A stretch of DNA of 64,000 bases from positions 56,411 through 120,410 of the forward strand of contig NZ_QRBZ01000021.1 of NCBI RefSeq assembly GCF_009833085.1, given 5' to 3'. Shown one piece after another: positions 55,520 through 64,000 of the stretch (position 1 is its first letter; every line of letters starts with the position of its first letter). This DNA is from Nitrosomonas oligotropha. GTDB lineage: Bacteria; Pseudomonadota; Gammaproteobacteria; Burkholderiales; Nitrosomonadaceae. The notes under the pieces were generated by a model. That model made no database searches, was not told the DNA's origin, and worked only from the letters and a program-made list of their open reading frames with translations. The translations under genes and the position numbers were made by a program.

Positions 55520-55978
55520 AAGACGTTCAAGCCAGCAAGAAACTCATATGCAGAATAATAAGTGGTTCTATTACAAAAAAACAGACAAAAATAACGCAAT
55601 TAGCAGTATCAGGTCAATTCAAATTTAGAAATGACGCTCATCATACCTTCTTGAAGCCGGGAACAGGCACTCAAGAAGCCGCTCAGATCACCGGTTACCT
55701 GCGATTGCAATCATTTCAGGAAAATTGACCGCGGTTTCCCGATGACTTGTTTGCAATGTCAGCCGCGCACGGTAATCATATTGATCCATGCATATTACTA
55801 TGGCAAGATACGAGCCTTGGATGGCATCATCGAAACCGGTAAGCGTATGTGATGAAATAATAATGATTGCTTGCCTATTTTGATCGCCACACCCGCTTAT
55901 TTCAGCAATATTCTTGGTAGCGGTTCGCAGTATAAGAACCCATTCTATTTTTTCTAACGCACATTAATTGAGAATATC
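55520..55978. promoter_or_regulatory. Divergent intergenic region, no gene called
   Basis: 459 bases between xseB (minus) and a small membrane protein (plus). It must contain the promoter of the xseB-ispA-dxs unit. A 36-codon frame from 55741 has no ribosome binding site and no family character. The part next to the next gene is AT-rich. Nothing structured was found. Confidence 0.4.
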
Positions 55979-56443
55979 GTGAACGAAAGCCTTGATCAAA
56001 TCGCCTCATATTTTGAAACCGTTCCGCTATGGCCCTTTGTCTTATTCGGGTTACTCGGGGTAGTAGCCATTATGGTGGATATCGTTAACCGCAAGCGCCG
56101 TGCTATGGCCATCGAAAATTTCCGCTATACCATCGAAATTGAATTGGCCGATATGTATCCGCAGCATAAACGCTGGCCACCCAACATCAACCATTACCTG
56201 ACATCCCGCTTGCCGGAGATGTATCAGAATTTTGAAGTGCTGCGTGTTTTCATACGACAGGATCATTTACTCAAATACAACACGGATTGGAATAACTTCC
56301 GCGACTTTTGCCGCACGATCACCGATGAAAAAATTGCCGCAGCGGAGCAGAATGCTACCGGCCAGTCCGCCAGCAACGAACCCGATCCCAAAGCCGTTTT
56401 TCATCAACTGATAACAAACTTACTGAAGCATACTGAAAAGTAG
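55979..56443 (+). CDS. Small membrane protein, function unknown
   Basis: 154 residues from GTG 55979. One N-terminal membrane segment (P-F-V-L-F-G-L-L-G-V-V-A-I-M-V, about 18-34) is followed by a basic stretch (N-R-K-R-R) and a cytoplasmic-looking helical domain with I-E-L-A-D-M-Y-P-Q and Y-L-T-S-R-L-P-E-M-Y. No family recognised. It lies at the start of the envelope/lipid gene group but 94 bases before the next gene, so a link is not certain. Confidence 0.65.
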   Translation: MNESLDQIASYFETVPLWPFVLFGLLGVVAIMVDIVNRKRRAMAIENFRYTIEIELADMYPQHKRWPPNINHYLTSRLPEMYQNFEVLRVFIRQDHLLKYNTDWNNFRDFCRTITDEKIAAAEQNATGQSASNEPDPKAVFHQLITNLLKHTEK

Positions 56444-56537
56444 CAATTCCCGGCCACGCCGGTCAGAACAGCAAATCAGCATGAATTTATAATTCTTTTT
56501 CACCGCACTATCATCAAAACGACATCGTTCACCTGCC

Positions 56538-57689
56538 ATGACTCAACACGATAAGCCGGTCAATCCCAGGGTAACGGTGCGCCCGGTCATGTCTTACCGT
56601 GATATGGGTAAGTTTATCGAAGTGCCGTGGCATGTTTATGCGAACGATCCGATGTGGGTACCGCCGCTACGTTTGGAGCGGTGCTTCCATTTCTCCCGCT
56701 TCAATCCCTATTTCAAGCATGGCGAATGGCAAGCCTGGGTTGCATTTCAAAACGGCCAGCCGGTTGGGCGCATCAGCGCGCAAATCGATTCGTTGCATCA
56801 GGAACGTTATGGCGCAGACAGCGGACACTTCGGTCTGCTGGAATGTATCGACGATGCGGAAGTATTCGCTACGCTGCTGCTGCACGCGGAAGCCTGGCTC
56901 GCTTCACGGGAAATCCGCCGGGTCAGCGGCCCGTTTAACCTGTCGATCAACCAGGAATGCGGCATTCTGGTCGATGGATTCGATACCCCGCCGGTGGTCA
57001 TGATGCCGCATTCGCCGCGTTGGTACAGCCGTCTACTCGAATCACAAGGATATCTTCCGCAGAAGGATTTATTGGCTTACAAGGTCAAAGTCGATTTTGA
57101 AATACCGCGCGTCATGCAAGCAGTGATTAACCGGTGCTCGCCGCAAATCAAATTGCGCACATTGCAACGCGATCGATTCGATCAGGAAATGGAAACGCTG
57201 CGCGACATCTTTAACGATGCCTGGTCGGAAAACTGGGGGTTTATCCCGTTTACGCAGGAAGAATTCGCCGAACTCGGCAGCAGCTTGCGGCTGTTATTGC
57301 CCGACGAGTATATTCAAATCGCCGAGGTCAACGGCGAACCGGCGGCATTCATGGTCGGGTTGCCCAATCTCAACGAAGTGCTGATCGAACTCAACGGCAG
57401 CTTGTTTCCATTCGGCTGGCTGAAATTAATCAATAAAGTCCGCAACCACGAAATCCACACGGGACGCATTCCGCTGATGGGGGTGCGAAAAAAATATCAC
57501 CATTCACCGATCGGCTTGGCGCTGGCCTGCCTGGTCATCGATGCACCCCGTCAAGCAGGCATGAAACGTGGCATTAAGGAAGTGGAAATGTCCTGGATAC
57601 TGGAAGATAACATGGCAATGCGCGGCATCCTCGACAGCATTGGCAGCGAACAATACAAACGCTACCGCATTTATGGAAAAACACTATGA
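56538..57689 (+). CDS. GNAT-like acyltransferase-family protein
   Basis: 383 residues. The N-terminal third (A-N-D-P-M-W-V-P-P-L near 38-47, then W-Q-A-W-V-A-F-Q-N-G-Q-P-V-G-R-I-S) and the C-terminal segment (M-S-W-I-L-E-D-N-M-A-M-R) fit proteins of the GNAT superfamily often annotated as N-acyltransferases of unknown role. Its stop overlaps the start of the next nucleotidyltransferase (ATGA), so the two are coupled. The context with phospholipid-type genes suggests a lipid or glycolipid substrate, but this is inference. Confidence 0.75.
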   Translation: MTQHDKPVNPRVTVRPVMSYRDMGKFIEVPWHVYANDPMWVPPLRLERCFHFSRFNPYFKHGEWQAWVAFQNGQPVGRISAQIDSLHQERYGADSGHFGLLECIDDAEVFATLLLHAEAWLASREIRRVSGPFNLSINQECGILVDGFDTPPVVMMPHSPRWYSRLLESQGYLPQKDLLAYKVKVDFEIPRVMQAVINRCSPQIKLRTLQRDRFDQEMETLRDIFNDAWSENWGFIPFTQEEFAELGSSLRLLLPDEYIQIAEVNGEPAAFMVGLPNLNEVLIELNGSLFPFGWLKLINKVRNHEIHTGRIPLMGVRKKYHHSPIGLALACLVIDAPRQAGMKRGIKEVEMSWILEDNMAMRGILDSIGSEQYKRYRIYGKTL

Positions 57690-58528
57690 GCGCTGAAGAA
57701 GCCCGCCCGGCGGCGCAGCAATTCGCCGCGGTGGTTCTGGCTGCCGACCGCACCAGCAAGGATCCCATTACGCAGCATACTGGTGCGGCCTGCAAGGCTT
57801 TCGCACCGGTGGGCGGTGTACCGATGATTATTCGCGTTTTGGATACATTGAAGGCCTGCGATCTGATCTCCACGGTGATCCTGTGCGGGCCTCCCGAATC
57901 GCTGCACGATCGTTGCCCGGAATTAAAGCAACGCATCGCTTCCGGACAAGTTATCTGGCTGCCGAATCTGGATTCCCCGAGCCGCAGCGCCGATCGCGGC
58001 CTCAACCACATACCGCTCGACACGCCGGTATTATTGACCACGGCCGATCATGCCTTACTCACACCCGGCATCGTGCGCAGCTTTTTACAGAATGCCCTGA
58101 CCCTGCAGTGTGACGCCGCTGTAGGCGCTGTCAGCGGACAAGCCATCGCCAGCGCATTTCCCGGTAGCAAACGCACCATTATCCGCTTACGCGACGGCGG
58201 GTTCCGCGGCTGCAATCTGTATGCGTTCAACCCGCAAGGGCGGGCGCTGGTCGGATTCTGGCGGCAAGCAGAAGATTTGCGCAAACGTCCGTGGCGGTTG
58301 ATCGGACAGGTGTTGGGATTCAAAGCGGTATTGCGGTATGTATTTGGACTGCTCACATCGCAACGGGCTTTAGCCGCCGTATCGGAAAAATCCGGGGTCA
58401 ACATCCAACTGGTCATACTGGACGATCCCCGCGCCGGTATCGATGTCGACAAAGTTGCGGATTTAATGCTGGCGGAAGCAATTCTCAGCCGGGAAGCCGG
58501 TTCCGAAAGCAGCACCGATCGGTCTTGA
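57686..58528 (+). CDS. MobA-like nucleotidyltransferase
   Basis: 280 residues. The N-terminal motif F-A-A-V-V-L-A-A-D-R is a variant of the L-A-A-G-x-G-x-R loop of NTP transferases, and C-K-A-F-A-P-V-G-G-V-P-M-I follows as in the family (Lys that contacts the phosphate). The later T-T-A-D-H-A-L-L matches the metal-binding Asp region. It could activate an alcohol phosphate or sugar phosphate with CTP or another NTP. The start overlaps the GNAT-like gene. A separate CDP-alcohol phosphatidyltransferase lies two genes on, after lptF and lptG. Confidence 0.8.
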   Translation: MSAEEARPAAQQFAAVVLAADRTSKDPITQHTGAACKAFAPVGGVPMIIRVLDTLKACDLISTVILCGPPESLHDRCPELKQRIASGQVIWLPNLDSPSRSADRGLNHIPLDTPVLLTTADHALLTPGIVRSFLQNALTLQCDAAVGAVSGQAIASAFPGSKRTIIRLRDGGFRGCNLYAFNPQGRALVGFWRQAEDLRKRPWRLIGQVLGFKAVLRYVFGLLTSQRALAAVSEKSGVNIQLVILDDPRAGIDVDKVADLMLAEAILSREAGSESSTDRS

Positions 58529-58595
58529 GCAACCTTCACCAGCATTCCCGATGATATTCGCCTTATTGTCAGTCAATCACTGATCAAACCGGTAT

Positions 58596-59678
58596 ATGAA
58601 ATTAATTGAACGGTATATCGCGCGCGAAATATCACTGCCTTTCACGGTAGTCATCCTCATTCTGGTCGGTCTGTTCGCCAGTTTCATCAGCGCCCGGCTG
58701 TTAGCCGGAGCCGTAACGGAAACCCTGGGCGTTTCCGCGCTGCTCAAACTGGTGTTCCTAAAAACGCTGATCGCGCTGGAAGTGTTAATCCCCATTGCCC
58801 TCTATATCTCGGTCATCATCGGTCTCGGCAGGCTCAGCAAAGATCAGGAACTCAACATCATCCGCACCATGGGGGTCAGCGGCACACGCATTGTGCTCAC
58901 GGTATTGACGGTAGCGATACCGGTCGGCCTCATCAGCGGCATGCTGTCATCGTATGTACGCCCGTGGGCCTACGCCGAGAGCTATATGCTCGATGCGCAA
59001 GCGGAAGCCGAACTCAACACCAATCGTTTCCAGGCCGGACGTTTCTATGGCAGTGAAAAAACCGGCCGGGTTGTGTATGTGCGCAGCAAAAACGACGCCG
59101 ACAAGGAAATGCAGAATATTTTTCACTACATCAAGAAAAAAGAAGGCAGCGAAATTGTCATCGCCAAGCAGGCCCGTCAGATTCAACCGGCAACCAAGGA
59201 AGAAAGACCGCACATTCTGTTATCCGACGGCGTGGTGTACGAGCTGAGTAAAACAGCCAGCATCGACGATGTCATACGGTTCGAGAAAATGACTTATTTC
59301 ATCGATAACGACTATGTGCTGAATTACCGGCGCAAGGCAGCCGCCACCCGCACTTTATGGGAATCGACCCAGCCGCGTGACATCGCGGAACTGCAATGGC
59401 GGCTTTCCCGCCCGCTCTCGGCGATTCTGATGGCTTTGATCGCGGTGACCTTCATCCGTATCTCGCCGCGCCAGGATAAAACCGAGCGGACCTACATCGC
59501 CGCCGCCCTGGTTTTCGCCGCTTATTACAATCTCAGCGGATTGGCCAGAACCTGGGTTGAACAAAGTGTGGTCGGCAGCATACCGGGCGTCTGGTGGCTG
59601 GATCTGCTGATGCTGACAGGACTCGGCATGTACGCATTGTTATCAAATAAAAAACGGCTCTTCGCACGCACCCAATGA
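58596..59678 (+). CDS. lptF: LPS export permease LptF
   Basis: 360 residues. N-terminal membrane segments (L-P-F-T-V-V-I-L-I-L-V-G-L-F-A), a periplasmic jellyroll-type middle part, and C-terminal membrane segments (I-L-M-A-L-I-A-V-T-F-I-R). With LptG and the LptB ATPase it pulls lipopolysaccharide out of the inner membrane. The stop overlaps the lptG start (ATGA), the usual coupling. Confidence 0.92.
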   Translation: MKLIERYIAREISLPFTVVILILVGLFASFISARLLAGAVTETLGVSALLKLVFLKTLIALEVLIPIALYISVIIGLGRLSKDQELNIIRTMGVSGTRIVLTVLTVAIPVGLISGMLSSYVRPWAYAESYMLDAQAEAELNTNRFQAGRFYGSEKTGRVVYVRSKNDADKEMQNIFHYIKKKEGSEIVIAKQARQIQPATKEERPHILLSDGVVYELSKTASIDDVIRFEKMTYFIDNDYVLNYRRKAAATRTLWESTQPRDIAELQWRLSRPLSAILMALIAVTFIRISPRQDKTERTYIAAALVFAAYYNLSGLARTWVEQSVVGSIPGVWWLDLLMLTGLGMYALLSNKKRLFARTQ

Positions 59679-60739
59679 TCATTTATCGCTACATTGCCTA
59701 CCAGGTCCTGATCGGCTTCGTGATGTCCACCGCCGTCCTGCTGCCATTATTCAGTTTCTTTGACTTATTGGATCAACTGGATGACGTGGGTAGAGGAACT
59801 TACCGCGCCCAAGACGCGTTCCTCTACACCGCCATGATATTACCGCGCCGGTTTATTCAGATCGCACCTTTTATCGCATCTCTCGGCACGGTGGTTGCGC
59901 TGGGGAAACTGGCGGTAAATTCGGAATTGATCGCCATGCGGATCGCCGGCATTTCCCCGCTGCATATCAGCTTCGCGCCGTTAAGCGTTGGCATTGCACT
60001 ACTGTTGATTATCGCCATCCTGGAACAATTTGTCGCGCCGCAACTGCAACAAAAAGCCATCACCAATCGCGCCATCGCATTGGAGCAAAGCGCGGAACTG
60101 GGCAAGAACCTGGGAATCTGGACGCGCAACGAGCATAACATTCTGCGCATCGGCATGATCGTGCATAACAAGCGCGCGGCCGACATCGAGATTCTGCATC
60201 TGAGCGCGGAAGATCTCCTGCTCTCGCATACCGTTGCTGAATATGCCGACATTGTGGAAGACCAAGTCTGGGAACTCAACAATGCAGTAATCCGAACATT
60301 TCATGACGACGGCCGGATCTCAGTGAATCATGCCGGTTCGATCCGTTGGTCTTCCTTCGTCAATCCGGAAGATATTGCAACACTGACCAAGCCGCCGGAA
60401 AGCTTGTCGCCGCTGGAATTGGTGCGGCATGTGGAATTTCTGCGCAGCACCGGCCAGGAAGCCGATTCCTACGCCCTGGCGCTGTGGCGCAAGGCGGGCG
60501 GCGCGATAATGACGGTGGCCATGCTGTTACTATCGGTTCCGCTGGTGTTCGGGTCGATCCGTTCCGGGCTGAGCAATAAGCTCATTCTCGCCGCGCTGAT
60601 CGGCCTCGCGGTTTACTTGCTCGATCAAATTATTGCCAATGCCGGTCTGATCCTGCGCTTAAACCCCGCGCTGGTGGCACTGGCGCCGGGATTGACGCTG
60701 ATCACCCTGGCCACGCTCTGGTTACGCCGGACTTCTTAA
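59675..60739 (+). CDS. lptG: LPS export permease LptG
   Basis: 354 residues, the LptF/LptG family layout: membrane segments at both ends (G-F-V-M-S-T-A-V-L-L-P-L-F-S-F and I-L-A-A-L-I-G-L-A-V-Y-L-L), with a periplasmic domain in between. It begins Y-I-A-Y-Q-V-L as LptG does. Partner of LptF. Confidence 0.92.
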   Translation: MIIYRYIAYQVLIGFVMSTAVLLPLFSFFDLLDQLDDVGRGTYRAQDAFLYTAMILPRRFIQIAPFIASLGTVVALGKLAVNSELIAMRIAGISPLHISFAPLSVGIALLLIIAILEQFVAPQLQQKAITNRAIALEQSAELGKNLGIWTRNEHNILRIGMIVHNKRAADIEILHLSAEDLLLSHTVAEYADIVEDQVWELNNAVIRTFHDDGRISVNHAGSIRWSSFVNPEDIATLTKPPESLSPLELVRHVEFLRSTGQEADSYALALWRKAGGAIMTVAMLLLSVPLVFGSIRSGLSNKLILAALIGLAVYLLDQIIANAGLILRLNPALVALAPGLTLITLATLWLRRTS

Positions 60740-60840
60740 CAGCCGTGTATTAACTGCTGTTATTGTTACCGCAAAACCTCTAAAATCGCATCGTTTGGCG
60801 TAACGTGTTGCACTTGAATAATCCTAATTCTCCATCACAC

Positions 60841-62073
60841 ATGTCGACTGCAACTTATATCTATTTTTTCGGTGAAAATGAAATAACCATCTGGGGATTG
60901 ACCGGACGCGAGCGCTTGCGGCGCATGCTGCAAACGCATAAGGACATCATACTGGCCGATGACGTTGAAAAAATTCCCGTTAGCGCTACCGCCCTATTCC
61001 TGAATTCCAATTTTCTATTCGATGCCCGGGTGCTCAGCGCATTGCTCGGCATGGACAAGAAAGCCGCCTTGTATAGCGACGAAGGCTGTCCCGCGGCGAT
61101 CCGCACCGACGGCAATTACGCGCCGCAACTGTTGCGCAATCTCAATAACAACAAGGATCAGAACTATAAATTCGCGCTGCTGACGATCTCGCGCATTGGA
61201 TTAAAAGATCTGCAAATCGATTACCAGCAGAATCTGAAAAAGAAAGATCCACCGTACATTTTACCGGTCAGCGAAGCCAACCGCCCGCTGCTGGAACAAG
61301 AACTGTTTTCCGGATCGTATAAAGGCGTCACCGATCTGGTCACCAAATGGGTCTGGCCGGTTCCGGCATTCTGGGTCACGCATTATTGCGTGCGCCAAGG
61401 CTGGCAACCCAATCACGTCACGTATCTTAGTGTCGTGTTCGCCGTGCTGGCGGGGTTGGCGTTCTGGGCCGGATTCTTTGGCATCGGCCTATTGATGGGC
61501 TGGTTCATGACCTTTCTCGACACGGTGGACGGAAAACTGGCGCGCGTCACGGTCACGTCCAGCCGCTTCGGCGATGTCATGGATCACGGTTTGGATATCA
61601 TCCACCCGCCGCTGTGGTATCTGGCTTGGGGGCTGGGTCTGGAAGGCACGGCAACACCGCTGACCGGATTGAGCGTAATGATGTTCTTGATGTTCCTGGG
61701 GTATATCGGCGGGCGTTTGTGCGAAGGCGCATTCCAGTACTGGCTGGCGCATTTCGATATGTTCATCTGGCGCAAAATGGATTCTTTTAACCGGCTGATC
61801 ACAGCCCGGCGCAATCCGAATTTACTGTTACTCACGTGCGGATGGCTCAACGGCCACCCGGATACCGGGCTACTGCTGGTGGTGCTGTGGCACGTAATCT
61901 CAACGGGAATTCTGCTCTGGCGCTTGGCCGATGGCTGGAAAACCAAGCAGAAGGAAGGATCATTGCGATCCTGGTTGCAGGATATCGATCCGGCGCGTGA
62001 TCGCGAACAATGGGCGGTGAAGATTTTCACGCGCGCCCCGATCGATCTTAGAAAACCGCTCCCGCTTTCGTAA
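60841..62073 (+). CDS. CDP-alcohol phosphatidyltransferase with a degenerate nucleotidyltransferase-like N-terminus
   Basis: 410 residues from ATG 60841 (a TTG 12 codons upstream is in frame). The N-terminal 170 residues have a hint of an NTP-transferase fold (W-G-L-T-G-R-E-R-L) but lack the A-A-G-x-G-x-R loop. The C-terminal membrane domain has the complete CDP-alcohol motif D-G-x2-A-R-x8-G-x3-D-x3-D: D-G-K-L-A-R, then G-D-V-M-D-H-G-L-D. This class moves a phosphatidyl or phospho-group from a CDP-lipid to an alcohol. The layout resembles bifunctional inositol-phosphate cytidylyltransferase/DIPP synthases with a dead first half. The MobA-like protein upstream could supply the lost activity. 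Confidence 0.85.
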   Translation: MSTATYIYFFGENEITIWGLTGRERLRRMLQTHKDIILADDVEKIPVSATALFLNSNFLFDARVLSALLGMDKKAALYSDEGCPAAIRTDGNYAPQLLRNLNNNKDQNYKFALLTISRIGLKDLQIDYQQNLKKKDPPYILPVSEANRPLLEQELFSGSYKGVTDLVTKWVWPVPAFWVTHYCVRQGWQPNHVTYLSVVFAVLAGLAFWAGFFGIGLLMGWFMTFLDTVDGKLARVTVTSSRFGDVMDHGLDIIHPPLWYLAWGLGLEGTATPLTGLSVMMFLMFLGYIGGRLCEGAFQYWLAHFDMFIWRKMDSFNRLITARRNPNLLLLTCGWLNGHPDTGLLLVVLWHVISTGILLWRLADGWKTKQKEGSLRSWLQDIDPARDREQWAVKIFTRAPIDLRKPLPLS

Positions 62074-62101
62074 AAAACCACATTGCACATAACAATACCT
62101 G

Positions 62102-63106
62102 ATGACGTTACAAGCGCGGATTGACCGTTTGAGAAGCGGAACAGCCAAAACCGGTTGTTTGCTCAATCCCATGGGCGGTCAGATCCGTAAGCGCAAACCG
62201 GCGATCCGGCAAGCGTTGGACGACATACCCGGCATGCTGGTATGCGAAGCCAATGATGCGATCACATTCAAGTGCGCGATTGATCAATTGCTCCAGGCCG
62301 ATATCGACTTACTGGTGATCGCCGCCGGTGACGGCACCACGCATGCGATTTTCGGTCATTTATTCGCGGCTCGCGCCCCTGCTGACTGGCCGCTCATCAC
62401 GATCATACCGGGCGGCACCACGAATATGACACCGCTGGACCTGGGTGTGCGCGGCAAACCCGAACAAATCATCCGCCGCTTGCACGCTTATTTGCTTAAA
62501 CCATCCGCTCCAACACTGGTGCAACGTACGGTTTTGCGTATCGAACAAGCTGGCATGAATCCCATTTATGGCATGTTCTTCGCCGTTGGATTGGTCGCAC
62601 GCGGCGTAAAATTCTCGCGCAGCCCGGTCAAACAAATCGGTATCACCGGCGGCATTTTCACCGCGTTGATCATGTTGCGATCGCTGGTTGGCATGCTCGC
62701 CAATATGATTCTGGGCCGCCAACAAAGCGAATGGGCGCCGGTTAACATGACCCTGACGGAAGCCAACGGACGGATTCACCAGGGTACTTATCTGTTTGCA
62801 TTGGTCAGCGCGCTGGATTGCCTGTTATTGAACATCCGCCCGTACTGGGGGACAGAACCGGCACCGTTGCATGTAACTCTGGTCGATCAGCAGCACAAGC
62901 GCCTGTGGCGTTCGGTATGGCCGATATTGTCGGGCGGCGGCGCGGTGCTACAGGAAAAAGACGGTTACTACAGCCACAATACCAGCTCCTTGAGTGTGCA
63001 CATGGACGACGAGTACATTGTCGACGGTGAATTGTACCGGTCTGTTAATCCGCAAGCGCCAATCACCATTACCGCCACCGATCCCGTGACATTTCTCGTG
63101 CTATAG
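62102..63106 (+). CDS. Diacylglycerol/sphingosine kinase-family lipid kinase
   Basis: 334 residues. The ATP loop G-D-G-T-T-H-A-I (near 84) and P-G-G-T-T-N-M (near 105) match the D-G-x-x-x-x-x and G-T-x-N segments of the DagK/YegS family, with some changes from the G-G-D-G-T consensus. The C-terminal beta-sandwich (H-V-T-L-V-D, then I-V-D-G-E-L-Y) is typical. The expected product is phosphatidic acid or a related lipid phosphate. Lies between the CDP-alcohol transferase and the Tam41-like gene. Confidence 0.82.
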   Translation: MTLQARIDRLRSGTAKTGCLLNPMGGQIRKRKPAIRQALDDIPGMLVCEANDAITFKCAIDQLLQADIDLLVIAAGDGTTHAIFGHLFAARAPADWPLITIIPGGTTNMTPLDLGVRGKPEQIIRRLHAYLLKPSAPTLVQRTVLRIEQAGMNPIYGMFFAVGLVARGVKFSRSPVKQIGITGGIFTALIMLRSLVGMLANMILGRQQSEWAPVNMTLTEANGRIHQGTYLFALVSALDCLLLNIRPYWGTEPAPLHVTLVDQQHKRLWRSVWPILSGGGAVLQEKDGYYSHNTSSLSVHMDDEYIVDGELYRSVNPQAPITITATDPVTFLVL

Positions 63107-63121
63107 CTATAGGATATCGCC

Positions 63122-64000
63122 ATGACCACCCCCTTACCCGAAATCCCCGCCGAATTGATCGATGAAGTCGCGGCGGAAAGCAAAAAAGCGGTTTCCGCCG
63201 ATTTCGTCCCTTTGGTGGATGCGCTCATCATGCGCTTTGGCGAATCGCTCGATGCCGTAGTGCTGTACGGCTCCTGCCTGCACTCCGCCGTGAGTCTGGA
63301 AGAAGGCATTGTCGATCTGTATGTCATCGTCGACAGCTATCACAAAGCGTATCCGGAGCGCTATTTGGCCACCCTCAATGCCTGGCTGGCGCCGAATGTG
63401 TTTTATCTGGAAGTGCCGCATCAGGAAAAAACATTGCGCGCCAAATACGCTGTCATTTCCACCGCCGATTTTGCGCGCGGCGCGCAGTTCTGGTTTCACT
63501 CCTACATCTGGGCACGCTTTGCGCAACCGTCACGGCTGCTGTATGCGCGCAACGATGCGGTGCGGCAGCGTATTTATGCCACATTGGTGCATTCCGTCAT
63601 TACTTTTTTAAAATCCGGTGTACCCGCGCTGGAAGCCGACACCGTGGATGTCGAGGAAATCTGGACCCGCTGCCTGATCTTCACCTACGCCGCTGAATTG
63701 CGCGCCGAAAACGAATCGCGCGCGCGTCATCTGGCACAAGCCAACCGGGATGCGTTTACCCGGCTGACAGCCGCCGCCAGTCCGCTATTGACAGAAATCC
63801 TGGAGAAACAGGGAAACGGGCAGTATCGCTGCCTGACCCGTCCGGTCAGTCAACGGCAAGCGTTGTGGCACTGGCGGCTGCGCCGCTGGCAGGGCAGAGT
63901 CCTGTCGATCCTGCGCTTGGCCAAAGCCACACTCACCTTCAGCAATAGCGTCGACTACGCCGCCTGGAAAATCGAGCGGCACACCGGTGTGCGCGTGGAA
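63122..64000 (+). CDS. Tam41-like phosphatidate cytidylyltransferase-family protein, 5' part
   Basis: At least 293 residues; the frame is open to the right edge of the window. Start ATG 63122 with an AGGA ribosome binding site, 15 bases after the kinase gene. Near residues 40-65 it has V-L-Y-G-S-C-L followed by I-V-D-L-Y-V-I-V, the G-S-x(n)-D-x-D-type pattern of nucleotidyltransferases. Further on it has K-Y-A-V-I-S and W-F-H-S-Y-I-W-A-R-F-A-Q-P, which resemble the K-Y-G-V-I and L-Y-x-A-G-R-x-x-K-P segments of Tam41, the mitochondrial CDP-DAG synthase. If right, it would make CDP-diacylglycerol from phosphatidate and CTP. Confidence 0.5.
   Translation, partial: MTTPLPEIPAELIDEVAAESKKAVSADFVPLVDALIMRFGESLDAVVLYGSCLHSAVSLEEGIVDLYVIVDSYHKAYPERYLATLNAWLAPNVFYLEVPHQEKTLRAKYAVISTADFARGAQFWFHSYIWARFAQPSRLLYARNDAVRQRIYATLVHSVITFLKSGVPALEADTVDVEEIWTRCLIFTYAAELRAENESRARHLAQANRDAFTRLTAAASPLLTEILEKQGNGQYRCLTRPVSQRQALWHWRLRRWQGRVLSILRLAKATLTFSNSVDYAAWKIERHTGVRVE

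Noticed and set aside
55741..55854. 36-codon frame upstream of the small membrane protein
   Set aside because: No ribosome binding site, no family character, and it lies in a region expected to hold promoters.
1..64000. tRNA, rRNA, CRISPR arrays, insertion sequences or prophage genes
   Set aside because: I looked in the intergenic regions on both strands and saw none that could be supported.

Overview
The window looks like a chromosomal piece of a betaproteobacterium close to Nitrosomonas/Nitrosospira. The basis is the moderate GC content, the xseB-ispA-dxs-folE2 order, oxygen-tolerant hydrogenase maturation genes (hypCDE-hypX), a PEP-CTERM protein, and the general gene style. This assignment is by recognition only; no rRNA, tRNA or marker gene is present. 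I saw no insertion sequence, prophage or CRISPR array.

Layout. 1-281: 5' part of an L,D-transpeptidase gene (minus strand, runs off the window). 355-4532: hypC-hypD-hypE-hypX, the Fe(CN)2CO maturation genes of a [NiFe] hydrogenase. 4537-9705: a lipoprotein, a PEP-CTERM protein with a clear terminator, a TraB-family membrane protein and an ABC exporter. 9852-32044: a 22-kb island of six TonB-dependent receptors (one frameshifted), four YfiR-family periplasmic proteins, a CHASE8 hybrid histidine kinase with phosphorelay domains, a REC-GGDEF-EAL protein and an HDOD-REC-GGDEF protein. 32217-33083: a secreted protein. 33123-35527 (minus): a small histidine kinase and a REC-TPR response regulator. 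35625-37590 (minus): an HvfABC-type operon for a copper-handling, Cys-modified RiPP. 37777-42344: a 2-TM protein, murJ, a Crp-like regulator and two small envelope or stress proteins. 42624-44629 (minus): an epimerase and a PanE-like reductase. 45045-48526 (minus): a CheB-CheR-PAS protein and a PAS protein. 48781-51470: a SRPBCC protein, an O-methyltransferase and an ADP-ribosylglycohydrolase-like protein. 51610-55519 (minus): folE2, dxs, ispA, xseB. 55979-64000: envelope and lipid genes, namely a GNAT-like protein, a MobA-like nucleotidyltransferase, lptF, lptG, a CDP-alcohol phosphatidyltransferase, a DagK-like kinase and a partial Tam41-like protein.

The most striking system is the receptor/YfiR/c-di-GMP island. 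In Pseudomonas, YfiR is a periplasmic repressor of YfiN, a membrane diguanylate cyclase whose sensor is a CHASE8 domain. Here yfiR-like genes lie directly behind TonB-dependent receptor genes. One of them is start-stop coupled to a CHASE8 protein whose output is a histidine kinase phosphorelay instead of a cyclase, followed without a gap by two c-di-GMP response regulators. I infer an outer-membrane-to-c-di-GMP signalling chain in which several receptor/YfiR pairs may feed one kinase. The receptors and YfiR genes are visibly duplicated.

Two further modules deserve attention. One is the Hvf-type operon lacking hvfD (DoxX) and followed by a two-component system whose first gene may have its ribosome binding site in a hairpin. 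The other is a lipid cluster at the right end that could make a phospholipid by a route independent of CdsA.
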